From the NCBI GenBank assembly GCA_018712425.1, contig DVHA01000148.1, forward strand, positions 1 to 5,693: a stretch of 5,693 nt of DNA. The letters are read 5' to 3'. This DNA is from Candidatus Faecivivens stercoravium. Its GTDB lineage: Bacteria; Bacillota; Clostridia; Oscillospirales; Ruminococcaceae. The notes under the pieces were generated by a model. That model made no database searches and was not told where the DNA came from. It saw nothing but the letters and a program-made list of their open reading frames with translations. Numbering within the stretch: position 1 is the stretch's first letter; each line of letters opens with the position of its first letter. The translations under genes and the position numbers were made by a program. This document shows positions 4,259 through 5,693 of the stretch, one piece after another.

Positions 4259-5693
4259 TGACGACCCTTGTTTTTGCAGGCAACCAGTTTAAATACGAGA
4301 TGGAGAATGTGGCGAAGCTCTTTTTCCCGCTTCGGCATTTCCGCTTCGACTATGACGGCGTCCCGCCGGCAGAGGACTATATCCTCTTCACCCGGGCGGA
4401 GACGGGGGAGGGGATTTCCCTTTCGGTTTCGGTAAACCTCCCGGATTACCAGGCGGAATCGGCGGGCACCCTCCCCGCCGAGACGGCCGACAACCTCTGC
4501 GAGGAGGAGCTGGCGCGCCAGCTCTATAAACTCCTGGAGGCCCACACCGGCATCCACCCCCAGTGGGGGATCCTGACCGGCGTCCGGCCGGTCAAGCTGG
4601 TCCAGCGGGGGCTGGCGGCCGGGAAGACGGATGAAGAGGTACGGGCGGAGCTGAAAACCCGGGACCTGGTCAGCGACCATAAGCTCGACCTCGCCCTGAA
4701 GATCGCCCATGTGCAGGAAGAGGTCCTTCGTGACCTCCGCCCGCGGGACTACAGCCTCTACCTCTCGATTCCCTACTGCCCCAGCCGGTGCAGTTACTGC
4801 AGCTTCGTCTCCCAGTCGGTTACCGGCAAAAAGGCGCAGGAACTGCTGCCGAAGTACCTGATGGCGCTGATTAAGGAGCTGCGGGAGACGGCGGGGCTGG
4901 CGGACCGGCAGAGGATGCGCCTAAAAAGCATCTACCTCGGCGGCGGCACCCCGACCGTCCTCTCGGCCTCCCAGCTGCGGCAGCTGACCGGGGCGGTCAG
5001 GCAGTACTTCCCGGGAGTCGGGACAGTCGAGTACACGATCGAGGCCGGCCGCCCCGATACGATCACCCCCGAAAAGCTGGAAGTCATCAAGGAGAGCGGC
5101 GCCACCCGCATCAGCATCAACCCCCAGACCTTCTCGGACGAGGTGCTCCGCCGGATTGGCCGGAAGCATTCGGCCCAGGATGTGATCGACTGCTACCACA
5201 TGGCCCGGGAGATGGGTTTTACTGACATCAACATGGACTTAATCGCCGGCCTCCCGGGGGATACCTACGAGGGGTTCTGTAAGAGCCTTCTCACCGCCCG
5301 GGACCTCGGCCCCGAGAACATCACCGTCCATTCCCTCACCGTCAAGCGCTCCTCCGCCCTTTACGCGGAGATCGGCGAGATGGAGGACTACCGGCCGGTG
5401 CAGCGGATGATGGACTTTACCGCCGAAACGCTGATGGCGGCGGGGTACGACCCCTACTACCTCTACCGGCAGAAAAACACCGTCGGCAACCTCGAAAACG
5501 TCGGCTACGCCCGCCCCGGCCACTGGGGGCAGTACAACATCTACATCATGGAGGAAGTCCAGTCGATCCTCGCCTGCGGCGCGGGGGCGGTCAGCAAGGT
5601 GGTCCGCCCCGGCAGAATCGACCGGGTCTATAATTTTAAGTACCCCTACGAATATATCGGGCAGTTTTCGGATATTCTGGAAAGAAAGGGGGA
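4258..5693 (+). CDS. hemZ: HemZ-type radical SAM protein, coproporphyrinogen dehydrogenase-like (3' end outside window)
   Basis: An open frame starts at the ATG overlapping the previous stop (ATGA) and stays open to the edge, giving 478 residues; about 500 are expected, so only a short tail is missing. The N-terminal 160 residues contain WGILTGVRPVKL, characteristic of HemZ. The radical SAM core has C174-PSR-C178-SY-C181 for the 4Fe-4S cluster, and LGGGTPT (227-233) for S-adenosylmethionine. EAGRPDTI, RISINPQT and YYLYRQKN with NVGYA follow, all familiar from HemZ. The family is credited with oxygen-independent conversion of coproporphyrinogen III to protoporphyrinogen IX, but it resembles HemW, a heme chaperone without that activity, so the reaction is not certain for this organism. 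GGAGG at 4240-4244 lies 13 bases from the start, rather far, so translation probably depends on coupling to the upstream gene. Confidence 0.92.
   Translation, partial: MTTLVFAGNQFKYEMENVAKLFFPLRHFRFDYDGVPPAEDYILFTRAETGEGISLSVSVNLPDYQAESAGTLPAETADNLCEEELARQLYKLLEAHTGIHPQWGILTGVRPVKLVQRGLAAGKTDEEVRAELKTRDLVSDHKLDLALKIAHVQEEVLRDLRPRDYSLYLSIPYCPSRCSYCSFVSQSVTGKKAQELLPKYLMALIKELRETAGLADRQRMRLKSIYLGGGTPTVLSASQLRQLTGAVRQYFPGVGTVEYTIEAGRPDTITPEKLEVIKESGATRISINPQTFSDEVLRRIGRKHSAQDVIDCYHMAREMGFTDINMDLIAGLPGDTYEGFCKSLLTARDLGPENITVHSLTVKRSSALYAEIGEMEDYRPVQRMMDFTAETLMAAGYDPYYLYRQKNTVGNLENVGYARPGHWGQYNIYIMEEVQSILACGAGAVSKVVRPGRIDRVYNFKYPYEYIGQFSDILERKG

Overview
The window is a piece of chromosome from a GC-rich (roughly 60% by eye) low-oxygen Firmicute, most likely a clostridial gut-type bacterium of the Oscillospirales/Ruminococcaceae kind. 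This is inferred from the gene order (recJ end, rel, dtd, metallo-beta-lactamase hydrolase, hemZ), from strong G/C bias at third codon positions, from clear GGAG-type ribosome binding sites, and from intergenic DNA packed with small hairpins. All recognised genes lie on the + strand. No phage, transposase, CRISPR, tRNA or rRNA sequence was seen.

Layout. Bases 1-147 are the C-terminal end of a protein that looks like the single-strand exonuclease RecJ. Bases 148-524 are non-coding and hold a hairpin array, then a two-hairpin element, then the leader of rel. Bases 525-2708 encode a complete bifunctional (p)ppGpp synthetase/hydrolase, with every key catalytic residue in place. Bases 2709-3123 are a second non-coding block with the same order of parts as the first: hairpin array, CCGG-containing repeats, two-hairpin element, short leader. 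A tight three-gene cluster follows: dtd (3124-3597), an MBL-fold hydrolase of the glyoxalase II-like type (3602-4258) and hemZ (from 4258, running off the right edge). dtd and the hydrolase are 4 bases apart, and the hydrolase and hemZ overlap by one base, so the three are very probably co-transcribed and translationally coupled.

The protein genes are ordinary housekeeping genes: stringent response (rel), removal of D-amino acids from mischarged tRNA (dtd), a small thioester hydrolase, and an oxygen-independent coproporphyrinogen-dehydrogenase-like radical SAM protein. The unusual content is in the two intergenic regions. They carry two different structured repeat families in the same order and orientation. 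In the two-hairpin family the stem sequences differ between copies while pairing and a CAGAG loop are kept, which is what selection on structure would look like. I found no convincing novel protein system. The repeat families and two altered motifs in Dtd are the points worth a second look.
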